A stretch of DNA of 64,000 bases from Mucilaginibacter saanensis. Lineage in GTDB: Bacteria > Bacteroidota > Bacteroidia > Sphingobacteriales > Sphingobacteriaceae. The notes under the pieces are model-generated. The model saw nothing but the letters and a program-made list of their open reading frames with translations. It ran no database searches and had not been told where the DNA came from. Position numbers and translations under genes: made by a program. The DNA lies in NCBI RefSeq assembly GCF_014200575.1, contig NZ_JACHBZ010000011.1:62001-126000 (forward strand), given 5' to 3'. Shown here in pieces: positions 1 to 7,584 of this stretch. Each line of letters starts with the position of its first letter. Positions within the stretch are counted from its first letter, which is position 1.

Positions 1-298
1 TTTTGGTTATTATGATGGCTTAAATGCTACTATATTAGGCATCTCTGTTGATTCGCCTTTTACATTGGCAAAATTTAAGGAAGAGAATAATTACCAGTTT
101 GACCTGTTATCTGATTTTAACAGGGAGGTGTCATCGGCTTTTGGTGCCATATATGACGAATTTGTATTAGGATTAAGAGGAGTTGCAAAACGTGCCGCGT
201 TTGTAATTGACGAAAATCAGCAAATTATTTATGCCGAAGTATTGGAAGATGCCGGTAGTTTACCTGATTTTGCAGCTATTGCCGAAATTGTAAAGTAA
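1..298 (+). CDS. Peroxiredoxin (AhpC/TSA family), C-terminal part
   Basis: Partial gene: the reading frame is open from base 2 (the first whole codon encodes Phe) and enters from the left, so the true start and probably the peroxidatic cysteine lie outside the window. The visible roughly 98 residues include ILGISVDSPFT, a phenylalanine-rich middle and RAAFVIDENQQIIYAEV, which fit the last strands of the thioredoxin-fold core of peroxiredoxins, the cytoplasmic thiol peroxidases that reduce H2O2 and organic peroxides. The first apparent start (TTG at 65) is an internal leucine codon, because homology-like sequence continues upstream of it. It cannot be placed in a peroxiredoxin subclass (Bcp, AhpE or AhpC) without the cysteine region. 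Confidence 0.75.
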   Translation, partial: FGYYDGLNATILGISVDSPFTLAKFKEENNYQFDLLSDFNREVSSAFGAIYDEFVLGLRGVAKRAAFVIDENQQIIYAEVLEDAGSLPDFAAIAEIVK

Positions 299-366
299 TT
301 TATTAGCCATTAAATCAATCAATTGGCTACTTAAATGAATTATATTAGAAAGTTATTTTAAAAAAG

Positions 367-398
367 TTTGCAACGGATGGGTAAAAATTCTATTTTTG
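367..398 (+). promoter_or_regulatory. Bacteroidetes-type promoter for tRNA-Arg
   Basis: TTTG at 367-370 and TATTTTTG at 391-398 match the Bacteroidetes -33 (TTTG) and -7 (TAnnTTTG) elements with a 20-base spacer. Transcription would begin about 7 bases later, just upstream of the mature tRNA at 415. This is the cleanest promoter in the window. Confidence 0.75.
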
Positions 399-414
399 CA
401 TTCCGTTTCAAAAA

Positions 415-491
415 GCACTTGTAGCTCAATTGGATAGAGCACCTGACTACGGATCAGGAGGTTAGGGGTTCGACTCCCTTCAAGTGCACCA
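415..491 (+). tRNA. tRNA-Arg (anticodon ACG)
   Basis: A full cloverleaf can be folded: acceptor stem GCACTTG (415-421) with CAAGTGC (481-487), D-arm GCTC/GAGC, anticodon stem CCTGA/TCAGG around the 7-base loop CTACGGA (anticodon ACG), T-arm AGGGG-TTCGACT-CCCTT, discriminator A488 and an encoded CCA (489-491). ACG, with A34 edited to inosine, reads CGU, CGC and CGA arginine codons. Confidence 0.96.
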
Positions 492-499
492 TTAACGTT

Positions 500-530
500 A
501 AGCCTTTCTGTGTTGTACCGAAAGGCTTTT
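500..530 (+). terminator. Rho-independent terminator after tRNA-Arg
   Basis: AAGCCTTTC (500-508) pairs perfectly with GAAAGGCTT (520-528) around an 11-base loop and is followed by a T-rich tail. It lies 9 bases after the encoded CCA and 15 bases before adk, so it should separate the tRNA from the adk transcript. Confidence 0.75.
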
Positions 531-544
531 AATTTGTAAAGAGC

Positions 545-1117
545 ATGCTAAATCTGGTATTGTTTGGCCCTCCCGGAGCAGGGAAAGGGACTCAGTCACA
601 AAAGCTTATTGAAAAACACGGTTTAATACACCTTTCAACAGGTGATCTTTTACGTGGTGAAATTTCGCAGGGAACCGAACTTGGTTTGGAAGCAAAAAAG
701 CTGATGGACGAAGGTACGCTGGTTCCTGATGAAGTAGTTATCGGGATGATCAGTAATAAACTTGATGCCAACAAAGATGCTAAAGGCTTTATATTTGATG
801 GTTTTCCCCGCACGGTAGCACAAGCCGAAGCGTTAGACGGGCTGCTTGACAGCAAAGGTGAGTCTATATCACGGATGGTAGCGCTTGAAGTAGGTGATGA
901 TGAACTGGAAAACCGCCTTTTATTACGCGGTAAGGATTCTGGCCGTCCTGATGATGCCAACCCGGAAGTGATCCGCAAACGCATTAAGGAATACAACGAT
1001 AAAACCGCACCGGTTGCTGGTTTTTATAAAAAACAAGATAAATTTAAAAGTATAAACGGTATAGGATCAATTGAACAGATATTTGGTGCAATTGATAAGA
1101 TTATCAAAACATATTAA
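545..1117 (+). CDS. adk: Adenylate kinase
   Basis: Cytoplasmic enzyme catalysing ATP + AMP = 2 ADP. The 190-residue protein has the P-loop GPPGAGKGT at residues 8-16 (Lys14), the AMP-binding STGDLLR segment, FDGFPRT and the arginine-bearing GRPDDANPEVIRKR stretch. The length and lack of a four-cysteine zinc insert show the short-LID type usual in Bacteroidetes. The ATG at 545 places the P-loop at the normal distance from the N-terminus. There is no Shine-Dalgarno sequence, as is normal for this phylum. It is followed, across a long hairpin, by obgE in the same direction; adk-obgE adjacency is common in related genomes. Confidence 0.96.
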   Translation: MLNLVLFGPPGAGKGTQSQKLIEKHGLIHLSTGDLLRGEISQGTELGLEAKKLMDEGTLVPDEVVIGMISNKLDANKDAKGFIFDGFPRTVAQAEALDGLLDSKGESISRMVALEVGDDELENRLLLRGKDSGRPDDANPEVIRKRIKEYNDKTAPVAGFYKKQDKFKSINGIGSIEQIFGAIDKIIKTY

Positions 1118-1119
1118 GT

Positions 1120-1210
1120 AAGTCCGAAAGACGATAAGTCAGTAAAGTCCGGAAGTTAGGAACCTTAAAATTCTTATCTTTCGGACTTTACTGACTTTAG
1201 GGCTTTCCGA
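1120..1210. repeat. Long imperfect inverted repeat between adk and obgE
   Basis: The left arm (about 1120-1162) and right arm (about 1171-1210) are imperfect reverse complements around an 8-base loop. Each arm contains the word GTCAGTAAAGTCC, and AAGTCCG(G/A)AAG recurs within the left arm (1120-1130 and 1145-1155). The fold would form a roughly 40-bp stem in the adk mRNA 3' end. It resembles a dispersed intergenic repeat, not a simple terminator, since no T-tract follows. Confidence 0.75.
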
Positions 1211-1230
1211 ATAAATTAAAAAAAAAAATT

Positions 1231-2235
1231 ATGTCGCAGGGTTCCAATTTTGTTGATTATGTGAAAATCTGTTGCCGCAGTGGCCACGGAGGTGCTGGTT
1301 CTGCTCATTTACACCGTGATATTTTAACCTCAAAAGGAGGGCCTGACGGTGGCGATGGTGGTCGTGGTGGTCACGTAATAGTAAAAGGGAATGCCCAGTT
1401 ATGGACAATGCTTCACCTTAAATACCGTAAACACGTAATTGCAGGCGATGGTGACTCGGGCGGAAGCTCTTTACGCAGCGGTAAAACCGGAAGAGATGAA
1501 ATATTGGAAGTACCCCTGGGTACCACCATTAAAAATGCAGAAACAGGCGAAGTTATTTTCGAGATAACTAAAGACGGAGAAACTAAAATATTAACTCCCG
1601 GTGGCAGGGGAGGCTTGGGAAACTGGCACTTTAAAACGGCAACCCAGCAAACTCCGCGTTTTGCGCAACCCGGCGAAGATGGCCGCGAAGACTGGAACAT
1701 ATTAGAATTAAAGATACTGGCCGATGTGGGTTTGGTAGGTTTCCCAAACGCGGGTAAATCGACCTTGCTTTCGGTAGTATCGGCTGCCAAGCCCGAAATT
1801 GCTGATTACGCTTTTACTACGCTGGTACCTAACCTGGGCATCGTATCGTATCGTAATAACCGTTCGTTTGTAATGGCGGATATTCCCGGAATTATTGAGG
1901 GAGCCTCACAGGGAAAAGGATTAGGATTCAGATTTTTGAGGCATATTGAACGTAACTCGGTACTGTTGTTCATGGTACCTGCCGATACAACACGCACGAT
2001 AAAGGAGGAATACCTGATACTGCTGCGTGAGCTGGAGGAATATAACCCTGAACTGATACACAAGCCAAGGGTGCTGGCCATCACCAAATCAGATATGCTG
2101 GACGAGGAGCTGCAGGCCGAAATGAAAAACGAGGTGCCCGAGGGTATCCCATCGGTGTTCATCTCATCGGTAGCTCAAAGGAACCTGGATAAATTAAAAG
2201 ACCTGCTTTGGGCTGAGATCAATAAGGAAGCTTAA
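1231..2235 (+). CDS. obgE: GTPase Obg/CgtA
   Basis: Ribosome-associated GTPase acting in 50S subunit maturation and stress control. The N-terminal Obg domain (about residues 1-160) carries the glycine-rich stretches typical of the family ([35 protein letters not shown]). The G domain follows with G1 GFPNAGKST at residues 170-178, a TT switch I, DIPG (G3) and TKSD (G4). At 334 residues it lacks the C-terminal OCT domain, as usual in Bacteroidetes. The ATG at 1231 follows an 11-base poly-A run in a strongly A-rich leader, which probably replaces a Shine-Dalgarno site. Confidence 0.96.
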   Translation: MSQGSNFVDYVKICCRSGHGGAGSAHLHRDILTSKGGPDGGDGGRGGHVIVKGNAQLWTMLHLKYRKHVIAGDGDSGGSSLRSGKTGRDEILEVPLGTTIKNAETGEVIFEITKDGETKILTPGGRGGLGNWHFKTATQQTPRFAQPGEDGREDWNILELKILADVGLVGFPNAGKSTLLSVVSAAKPEIADYAFTTLVPNLGIVSYRNNRSFVMADIPGIIEGASQGKGLGFRFLRHIERNSVLLFMVPADTTRTIKEEYLILLRELEEYNPELIHKPRVLAITKSDMLDEELQAEMKNEVPEGIPSVFISSVAQRNLDKLKDLLWAEINKEA

Positions 2236-2251
2236 GTAATAATTCCCTTTT

Positions 2252-2297
2252 AAATAGCTTTTGGCCTTAAACGCTCGTTTTGGGTCGAAAGCTATTT
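2252..2297. terminator. Hairpin between convergent obgE and the polysaccharide locus
   Basis: AAATAGCTTTTGGCC (2252-2266) pairs with GGTCGAAAGCTATTT near 2283-2297 with two mismatches. It lies between the obgE stop and the convergent gene ending at 2292, whose stop codon lies inside the right arm. It is a plausible bidirectional terminator, though the T-tracts are short. Confidence 0.5.
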
Positions 2298-3863
2298 TGC
2301 TGAATAGAGCACATAATCATTACTCAGCATATCCATCTTGAAGCCCTTATAACCGGGGAAACACTTGCGTATAATATTTGATTTCGGTCCCATGTAACTT
2401 GCTGGTAGCAGAATAAATATAGGCCCGGCATGACCCTTATGGGCATAATCGTCATAATCAATCCGGATATCAGAATCAATAGGATCTAAGGTAACTATAC
2501 GGTTATGGTTTATCTCCAGCCCCAGATCAGGACTGACGAATACAAAAAGCGCATTGCTGTTCTTTTTGTCCAGGTCCATGATATAATTTAACGAGGGCTG
2601 GTCAATAAATATTTGTGCCAGGCCTGATGTACCCCTCGCGCTTACCGTTTTGTTTTGACGGTAACCCGGTAAAAAATACCGGAAGCTTAAAAAGGCAATT
2701 CCAAAGCAAACCAAGCCAAATGCAAGCCTGTAGGACACGTTTAGTCGGCTTATGAGGTAAACAACGCCCGGTGTTATTAATAATCCGATAATGCGCAGGT
2801 GCCTTGCTTCGTAAGAGATATTGGCCTGCCTTAAAAAGTTATAACCAAAAAATATTACAGACACTACGTAAAAAACGATGACCATGCGGCTGTAGCTTTT
2901 ATTGGGGACATACCGTGTGATGGCTGCAATGAGTAAAATACTTACTACTGCCGACAGCAATAAGGTAACCAACGACCAAAACGGACTAAATATACTTACA
3001 TCATTATGGAGTATTATGCCATGTAATATGTCATCTAAGGAGAAACCGGCCAGTAGAGGCGATGCCAGCGGGAAGCTGAAGGTTTCCCAGGTTAGTTTTA
3101 TACCCATGCCGCCCGATGCCGGGTTTATACCCTTTGAGAGGTAAAAAACATAAATAATTGCTAAGGATATTGCAGCGGGTATGCCTATCCAGATCCCCTT
3201 TTTTATCCAGGCTACCACTGCTGTATTGCCTGCCGATAGTTTGAGCCACAGGTAAAAACAACCTGCGCCGTACATCCACAAAAAAGATGATTTGCAGAAA
3301 AAGCCGATGCAGCCCGAAAGCAGCAGAAATACAGCCAGTTTCCAACCAGTTTTGTCAATGGCAACACAGCCATATAAAAACCACCCCGCAAACCCGAAAA
3401 GTAAAACTTCGCCTCCATTATAAAACACGTAGGGAACCACAAAGCCCTGTTGGCACGCAATAACAGCCACGCTTACGGCAGCAATAGTAGCTGTAAAACC
3501 TGCCTTCCTAAAAAAGGAATAAAAGCCAGCTAAGCCCAGCAATGTAAAAACAATGGTGGTAACAGCAGCGGCCCTGCCGGTGTTAATACTCAAAATACTT
3601 TTGAAAAAGTAAGGAACCAGATATTGCCCCGGCGACCACCATGATAAAAATTCGGAGTAATCCTTGGCTACATCGGCAGGATCAGGCTTAACAGCCATAT
3701 TAAATCCGCTGCCCATTTGCATTTTACGCATTACCTGAAAACCCCAGCTGGGATCAGGAAAAAGCGAGGTAGGATACAGCAAGATCATGACACCCAATAT
3801 GATTACTATAATGCCTAAGGCGGCTAATATCAATTTATGGGTGTAAGGTTTTTGTAAGGGCAT
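2292..3863 (-). CDS. Polytopic membrane protein, possible GT-C fold glycosyltransferase
   Basis: A 523-residue protein with roughly ten or more hydrophobic segments and a C-terminal soluble domain of about 120 residues. After the first transmembrane helix comes a long extracytoplasmic loop with acidic residues (SLFPDPSWGF, then LSWWSPGQYLVPYFF). That layout resembles the first loop of GT-C enzymes such as ArnT/GT39, which use lipid-linked sugars outside the membrane. I do not recognise a specific family, so the enzymatic role is inference. It is the most promoter-distal gene of the locus, 6 bases downstream of the acetyltransferase gene, and belongs to the distal module with the exosortase-fused glycosyltransferase and the Wzy-like protein. 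Confidence 0.55.
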   Translation of the reverse strand: MPLQKPYTHKLILAALGIIVIILGVMILLYPTSLFPDPSWGFQVMRKMQMGSGFNMAVKPDPADVAKDYSEFLSWWSPGQYLVPYFFKSILSINTGRAAAVTTIVFTLLGLAGFYSFFRKAGFTATIAAVSVAVIACQQGFVVPYVFYNGGEVLLFGFAGWFLYGCVAIDKTGWKLAVFLLLSGCIGFFCKSSFLWMYGAGCFYLWLKLSAGNTAVVAWIKKGIWIGIPAAISLAIIYVFYLSKGINPASGGMGIKLTWETFSFPLASPLLAGFSLDDILHGIILHNDVSIFSPFWSLVTLLLSAVVSILLIAAITRYVPNKSYSRMVIVFYVVSVIFFGYNFLRQANISYEARHLRIIGLLITPGVVYLISRLNVSYRLAFGLVCFGIAFLSFRYFLPGYRQNKTVSARGTSGLAQIFIDQPSLNYIMDLDKKNSNALFVFVSPDLGLEINHNRIVTLDPIDSDIRIDYDDYAHKGHAGPIFILLPASYMGPKSNIIRKCFPGYKGFKMDMLSNDYVLYSAK

Positions 3864-3869
3864 AATTAA

Positions 3870-4433
3870 TTAAACTTCGGTTAGGCTAATATAGCGTTCC
3901 CGAACCTTTATTGCAGGATTTCCCTGATAAATACTATAAGGCTCCAGGTTTTTTGTTGCTACCGACCCACTGGTAAGTACGGCATGGCTTGCCGCAATGA
4001 CACCCAGGTTTACAATGGCGCCGGCGCCTATCCATACACCATCTTCCAGCGTGAGCCCCTTGGTTATCAGGTTAAAGCTGTTTGTTTTATAGTCATGGCT
4101 GCCGGTAAGCAGCATGGCGCCTTGCGAAAGGCATACATTGGCCCCGATATTGATCATGACCAGGCTATCTATCCATACGTTTTCGCCTACCCAGCTTTGG
4201 TCGCCAATACTCAAAAACCACGGGTATTTTATATTTACACACGGTTTTATAGTTACTTTCTTGCCAATAGTTGCACCAAACATCCGCAATAAAAATGTCT
4301 TAAGGCTACTTGACGGAAAAAGGCTGCTTTTAAAGAAAACAGCATTTACGTAATACCATAAAAACCTTTTTAACGCATTGCCACCAGGATGGAAAGGATG
4401 ATTGTTGTAAGCAGCAAGATTGGTTTTATGCAT
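3870..4433 (-). CDS. WcaF-like left-handed beta-helix O-acetyltransferase
   Basis: A 187-residue hexapeptide-repeat acyltransferase. Imperfect hexapeptide turns run from about residue 50 (ATIGKKVTIKPCVNI) to about 165, with the catalytic-type segment LTGSHDYKT and the C-terminal QGNPAIKVRER typical of WcaF/NodL-like enzymes of colanic acid and exopolysaccharide synthesis. Such enzymes transfer acetyl from acetyl-CoA to a hydroxyl of a sugar in the lipid-linked repeat unit, in the cytoplasm. The start overlaps the end of the upstream glycosyltransferase-exosortase gene by 8 bases, implying translational coupling. The acceptor sugar cannot be told from sequence. Confidence 0.85.
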   Translation of the reverse strand: MHKTNLAAYNNHPFHPGGNALKRFLWYYVNAVFFKSSLFPSSSLKTFLLRMFGATIGKKVTIKPCVNIKYPWFLSIGDQSWVGENVWIDSLVMINIGANVCLSQGAMLLTGSHDYKTNSFNLITKGLTLEDGVWIGAGAIVNLGVIAASHAVLTSGSVATKNLEPYSIYQGNPAIKVRERYISLTEV

Positions 4434-5868
4434 ATTGGTTAGTGAAGCGGTCGTTTTGTTTCACCCAAAAATACAGGCTGACCATAACAAGTATATAAAG
4501 AATGATGTTAAAAATGGTATGATGATCAATAATTTGGTTAGCCTTTTTATTCCAGAAAAGAGCCAGCAACACGAAGCGTATAATGTTTAAAAACTGGATG
4601 CAAAAAATGCCTGCTGCAAGAAATATAACTTTATGTTTTAGCTTTTGCGGGTAAGCGATAATAAAAGCGGTGAAAAAACTCATAAGCCTTAAACCCAAAC
4701 AGTCATAAGCTAATCTGATAGCGCCTTTACCGGCAACCAGCAAATCAATATGGTTGTAAATAACGCTAAAGCCCAGCCAGCTTAAAATTTGTGCGCTGCC
4801 TGATAATAATAGTGTGCGCAAGCCTTGTATGTAATTTAAATGATTGGCTAAAAATGCACTGTAATAATTTCCGGGACTGGTAATGCCTAAAAACCAAATG
4901 TGGAAATAGTAAAAGATAATGAATATGACCACGAATTTAATGGCAAATTTAACGGGCGAGAACGGATTGCTTTGAACGCTTGCTTGTTTGCTTTTCAGGA
5001 TTTCATCAATTTTTACGTCAACCACGAGCCTAAACCAAAATCCTTGTAAAAAATGGAATATGATACCCGTGCGCCCATCCAGTATACCTAATTGAAAAAT
5101 CATGCGGTATGTAAAATAAAGCGTGGGGCGCATATAGCGTGGGAGTTGCCACCACAGTTGCTTTAGCCAGGCCGTACGTTCATCTGGCGAGCCGGACAAG
5201 GATGGCTTTAGGGTTTGCTGCCGTAGGTTTTGCATGCGCTCTACCTCTTCCTGGGCAAGCAGATCACTATAGCGGTTATGTTTATCTATCCAGAAACTGA
5301 TATGATTTTCTTTCAGGTTCTCTTCCAGGATATGACCTTGTTTCCAGATAACTGTTTTGCCGGGAACAATGAAACGGTGATCCATGTTTTCATTCAGGTC
5401 TGAATAACCTGCATTATACCTGAACATTTTAAGCAAATAAAACGGATAGTATCCACCGTGTTTTATCCATCGGCCTTTGAAATAGTTTTTCCGGTTAAAG
5501 TAAATACCGTTAACCTGTTGATAGTCCTCATTATTAAAACTAATCAGCAATGCTGTTAGTTCAGGCGTAACAATGTGATCCGCATCCAGGCAAATAACCC
5601 AGGGTGTTGTTATTTTAAAGTTTTTTAAAGCATAATCCCACTGGTTAGGGTGGTTGATAAATGCGTGCTGCAAACAGGTGGCACCGGCATGCTGCGCTAT
5701 GCTCAGTGTATCATCAGTACTGCCGGAGTCGAGCACAAAAAGAGGTGCATTTAAACCGGCAATTGAGTCAAGCAAGCGGGGTAAATGTAGCTGCTCGTTA
5801 TAGGTAAGTATGATAAATGAGTAAGGGGCTCTCAATTTAAGGTTGCTTTGATGATCATTGATTTCCAA
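4426..5868 (-). CDS. GT2 glycosyltransferase fused to an exosortase-like membrane domain
   Basis: One 480-residue chain with two parts. Residues 15-290 are a family 2 glycosyltransferase: FIILTYNE at the start, DSGSTDDT at 47-54, LDADH at 94-98 and a later H-x-E-x region, related to the WaaE/KdtX-like branch. Residues 305-470 form about five to six transmembrane helices carrying the residue pattern of exosortases/archaeosortases: Cys390 in AYDCLGLR, Arg431 in NIIRF and His449 (or 450) in IDHH. The Cys-Arg spacing of 41 residues is what I recall for the ArtA family. Exosortases cleave proteins bearing a C-terminal sorting signal and attach them to a surface polymer. The reading frame is continuous. 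Neighbours are a Wzy-like protein and a WcaF acetyltransferase, suggesting an XrtY-like module (name from memory, not checked). Confidence 0.8.
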   Translation of the reverse strand: MEINDHQSNLKLRAPYSFIILTYNEQLHLPRLLDSIAGLNAPLFVLDSGSTDDTLSIAQHAGATCLQHAFINHPNQWDYALKNFKITTPWVICLDADHIVTPELTALLISFNNEDYQQVNGIYFNRKNYFKGRWIKHGGYYPFYLLKMFRYNAGYSDLNENMDHRFIVPGKTVIWKQGHILEENLKENHISFWIDKHNRYSDLLAQEEVERMQNLRQQTLKPSLSGSPDERTAWLKQLWWQLPRYMRPTLYFTYRMIFQLGILDGRTGIIFHFLQGFWFRLVVDVKIDEILKSKQASVQSNPFSPVKFAIKFVVIFIIFYYFHIWFLGITSPGNYYSAFLANHLNYIQGLRTLLLSGSAQILSWLGFSVIYNHIDLLVAGKGAIRLAYDCLGLRLMSFFTAFIIAYPQKLKHKVIFLAAGIFCIQFLNIIRFVLLALFWNKKANQIIDHHTIFNIILYILVMVSLYFWVKQNDRFTNQYA

Positions 5869-6452
5869 AAGTAGGGGATACGGCCACAGCCTTTAAAGGC
5901 CGTAACGGTAAAACCACCGTTGGTTAATACATTGGTGAGTGTTTTTCGCGACCATAATTTAATGTGCCCGCCAAGCCAAAGCGGATTCAGGTGACTGTCC
6001 CATTTGTTAAAAATACTGAGCATCAGGTTTTTCAGATAGCCATGATAAGGGGTGGTGATGATCAGTTGTCCCCCCTGTTTTAATTGCTGGCCGCAAAAGG
6101 TTATAAATGCCTCGGGGTTATATAAATGTTCAATAACCTCGGTTGATATAATGGTGTCAAACGTAATATTTTGTAATTGAAGGGGCAAGGCATCGGCCGA
6201 AAGATCCTGTACGAAAAAACGGTCGCGATGTTCTTTTTGTGCAATGGCTATACCTTTTTCAGAAGCATCGGTGCCATAGGCATTAAAGTTTTGTTGAATT
6301 AAGTAGCTTACTAAATAGCCATTGCCGCAGCCCAGATCAAGTATGTATTTGTTTTCATTTGGCTTAAGTAATTGTAATAAAGGCTTTAACTGGTAACCTA
6401 AATTATGGGTAGGTGCGGCATTCTGAAAGCCATAATCTTTATAATCAGCCAT
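5832..6452 (-). CDS. Class I SAM-dependent methyltransferase
   Basis: A 206-residue cytoplasmic methyltransferase. Motif I is ILDLGCGNGYLVSYL near residues 38-52, followed by an acidic residue in YGTDASE and the post-motif segment FDTIISTEVIEHLYNPEAF, matching the Methyltransf_11/UbiG-like group. In this setting it probably methylates a sugar of the repeat unit or a glycan end, but the substrate is unknown. It overlaps the upstream GT4 gene by 8 bases and the downstream glycosyltransferase-exosortase gene by 37 bases, so the three are almost certainly co-translated. Confidence 0.85.
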   Translation of the reverse strand: MADYKDYGFQNAAPTHNLGYQLKPLLQLLKPNENKYILDLGCGNGYLVSYLIQQNFNAYGTDASEKGIAIAQKEHRDRFFVQDLSADALPLQLQNITFDTIISTEVIEHLYNPEAFITFCGQQLKQGGQLIITTPYHGYLKNLMLSIFNKWDSHLNPLWLGGHIKLWSRKTLTNVLTNGGFTVTAFKGCGRIPYFWKSMIIKATLN

Positions 6453-7584
6453 TAGTGATGATGTTATGGTACATGGTAATGTACTGTTGAACCAGTTGAT
6501 CTTCGTTAAAATCGACCAGGATTTTTTCAGGAGCCGTTTTGCGGATATGGCTCAGTTGCTGCTGCTTATTGTTGATGAGGTTTAGCTGCAGGGCAATATC
6601 CGCAGGATCAAGTTCGCATTCCCAGCCTAAATTGTTTTGTGTAACATAGGTTGAAAGGCCCACAAACTTGCTCAGTAACACAGCAGTTCCCTGACTTAAA
6701 CTTTCGATAACTACGTTGCCAAAGTTCTCGTCGTGGGAGGGTAGTATAAGCAGGTCATGCGCAGCTAATAAACCAAACTTATTATCGTTTTGAAAGCCTG
6801 CCCATTGTATATAATGATCAACTTTATTTAGTTTGGACAGGGCTTTGAGTTCCGCTATATAGTTAGCTTCACCATCGCCCGCTATGGTAAGCGTGTATGG
6901 AAACGTTATCAGTGGTAGTGCCTTGATCAATATATCCAAGCCTTTTTTTTCTTCGATCCGGGAAAGGAAAATTAATCTTAACGGTGAACTTGTGTTTTTA
7001 TTAGTGATGTGATCTGAAGAGGAAAGCCTCACAAAGTTTGGAATATTGGTAATGTCTTTAGGGCTGACTACGCTATTTATTGCACTTTTTTCCCTGTCAG
7101 ATGTTACATGAAAGTGGCACCTTTTTAATAAGGGTTTACTTACAAAGTAATGGATCAACGACTTAATTCTCTTGTTTTTATTTTGAAAAGAATAAGGACT
7201 CAAAGTACCCCTCGCAGATACCAGAACCGGCACATCGCGCATCAAAGCAATCATACAGGAGAAAACCGAAACCAGATTCCACCAGGCGTGGATGTGTACC
7301 GCATCATAACCTTTTATAGTTTGCCATACTGCTTTCAACAGCGCTGGCGATAGGTGGCTGTGGTCTTTGGTGATGCGTTTATAGTAGGTTACCGTTACCC
7401 CGTCAATGTTAACTGATTGATCTGGCACAACCTCCAGCTCGCGTATTCCGTTTGCTGTTGTGGTATATACGTCAATAAAACAGCCAACCTTTGCTAATTG
7501 CTCGCTAAGCATAGACACCGACATGGTTGGGCCGCCGTAAACGTAAGCGGGTTTGTAGGACGCCGAAATTTGTAATATTTTCAA
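6445..7584 (-). CDS. GT4 family glycosyltransferase
   Basis: A 379-residue GT-B fold glycosyltransferase. The N-terminal acceptor domain starts MKILQISASYKPAYVYGGPT, and the C-terminal nucleotide-sugar domain contains LIFLSRIEEKKGLDILIKAL and the E-x7-E signature ENFGNVVIE at about residues 285-293. It would transfer a sugar with retention from an NDP- or GDP-sugar to the lipid-linked glycan on the cytoplasmic side. It sits between the Wzy-like gene (4-base overlap) and the methyltransferase gene (8-base overlap), within the exosortase module. I recall a named glycosyltransferase family associated with exosortase Y loci but cannot confirm membership here. Confidence 0.88.
   Translation of the reverse strand: MKILQISASYKPAYVYGGPTMSVSMLSEQLAKVGCFIDVYTTTANGIRELEVVPDQSVNIDGVTVTYYKRITKDHSHLSPALLKAVWQTIKGYDAVHIHAWWNLVSVFSCMIALMRDVPVLVSARGTLSPYSFQNKNKRIKSLIHYFVSKPLLKRCHFHVTSDREKSAINSVVSPKDITNIPNFVRLSSSDHITNKNTSSPLRLIFLSRIEEKKGLDILIKALPLITFPYTLTIAGDGEANYIAELKALSKLNKVDHYIQWAGFQNDNKFGLLAAHDLLILPSHDENFGNVVIESLSQGTAVLLSKFVGLSTYVTQNNLGWECELDPADIALQLNLINNKQQQLSHIRKTAPEKILVDFNEDQLVQQYITMYHNIITNG

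Noticed and set aside
592..996. 134-codon open frame opposite adk
   Set aside because: Shadow frame on the complement of a well-supported enzyme; Ser-rich translation with no domain.
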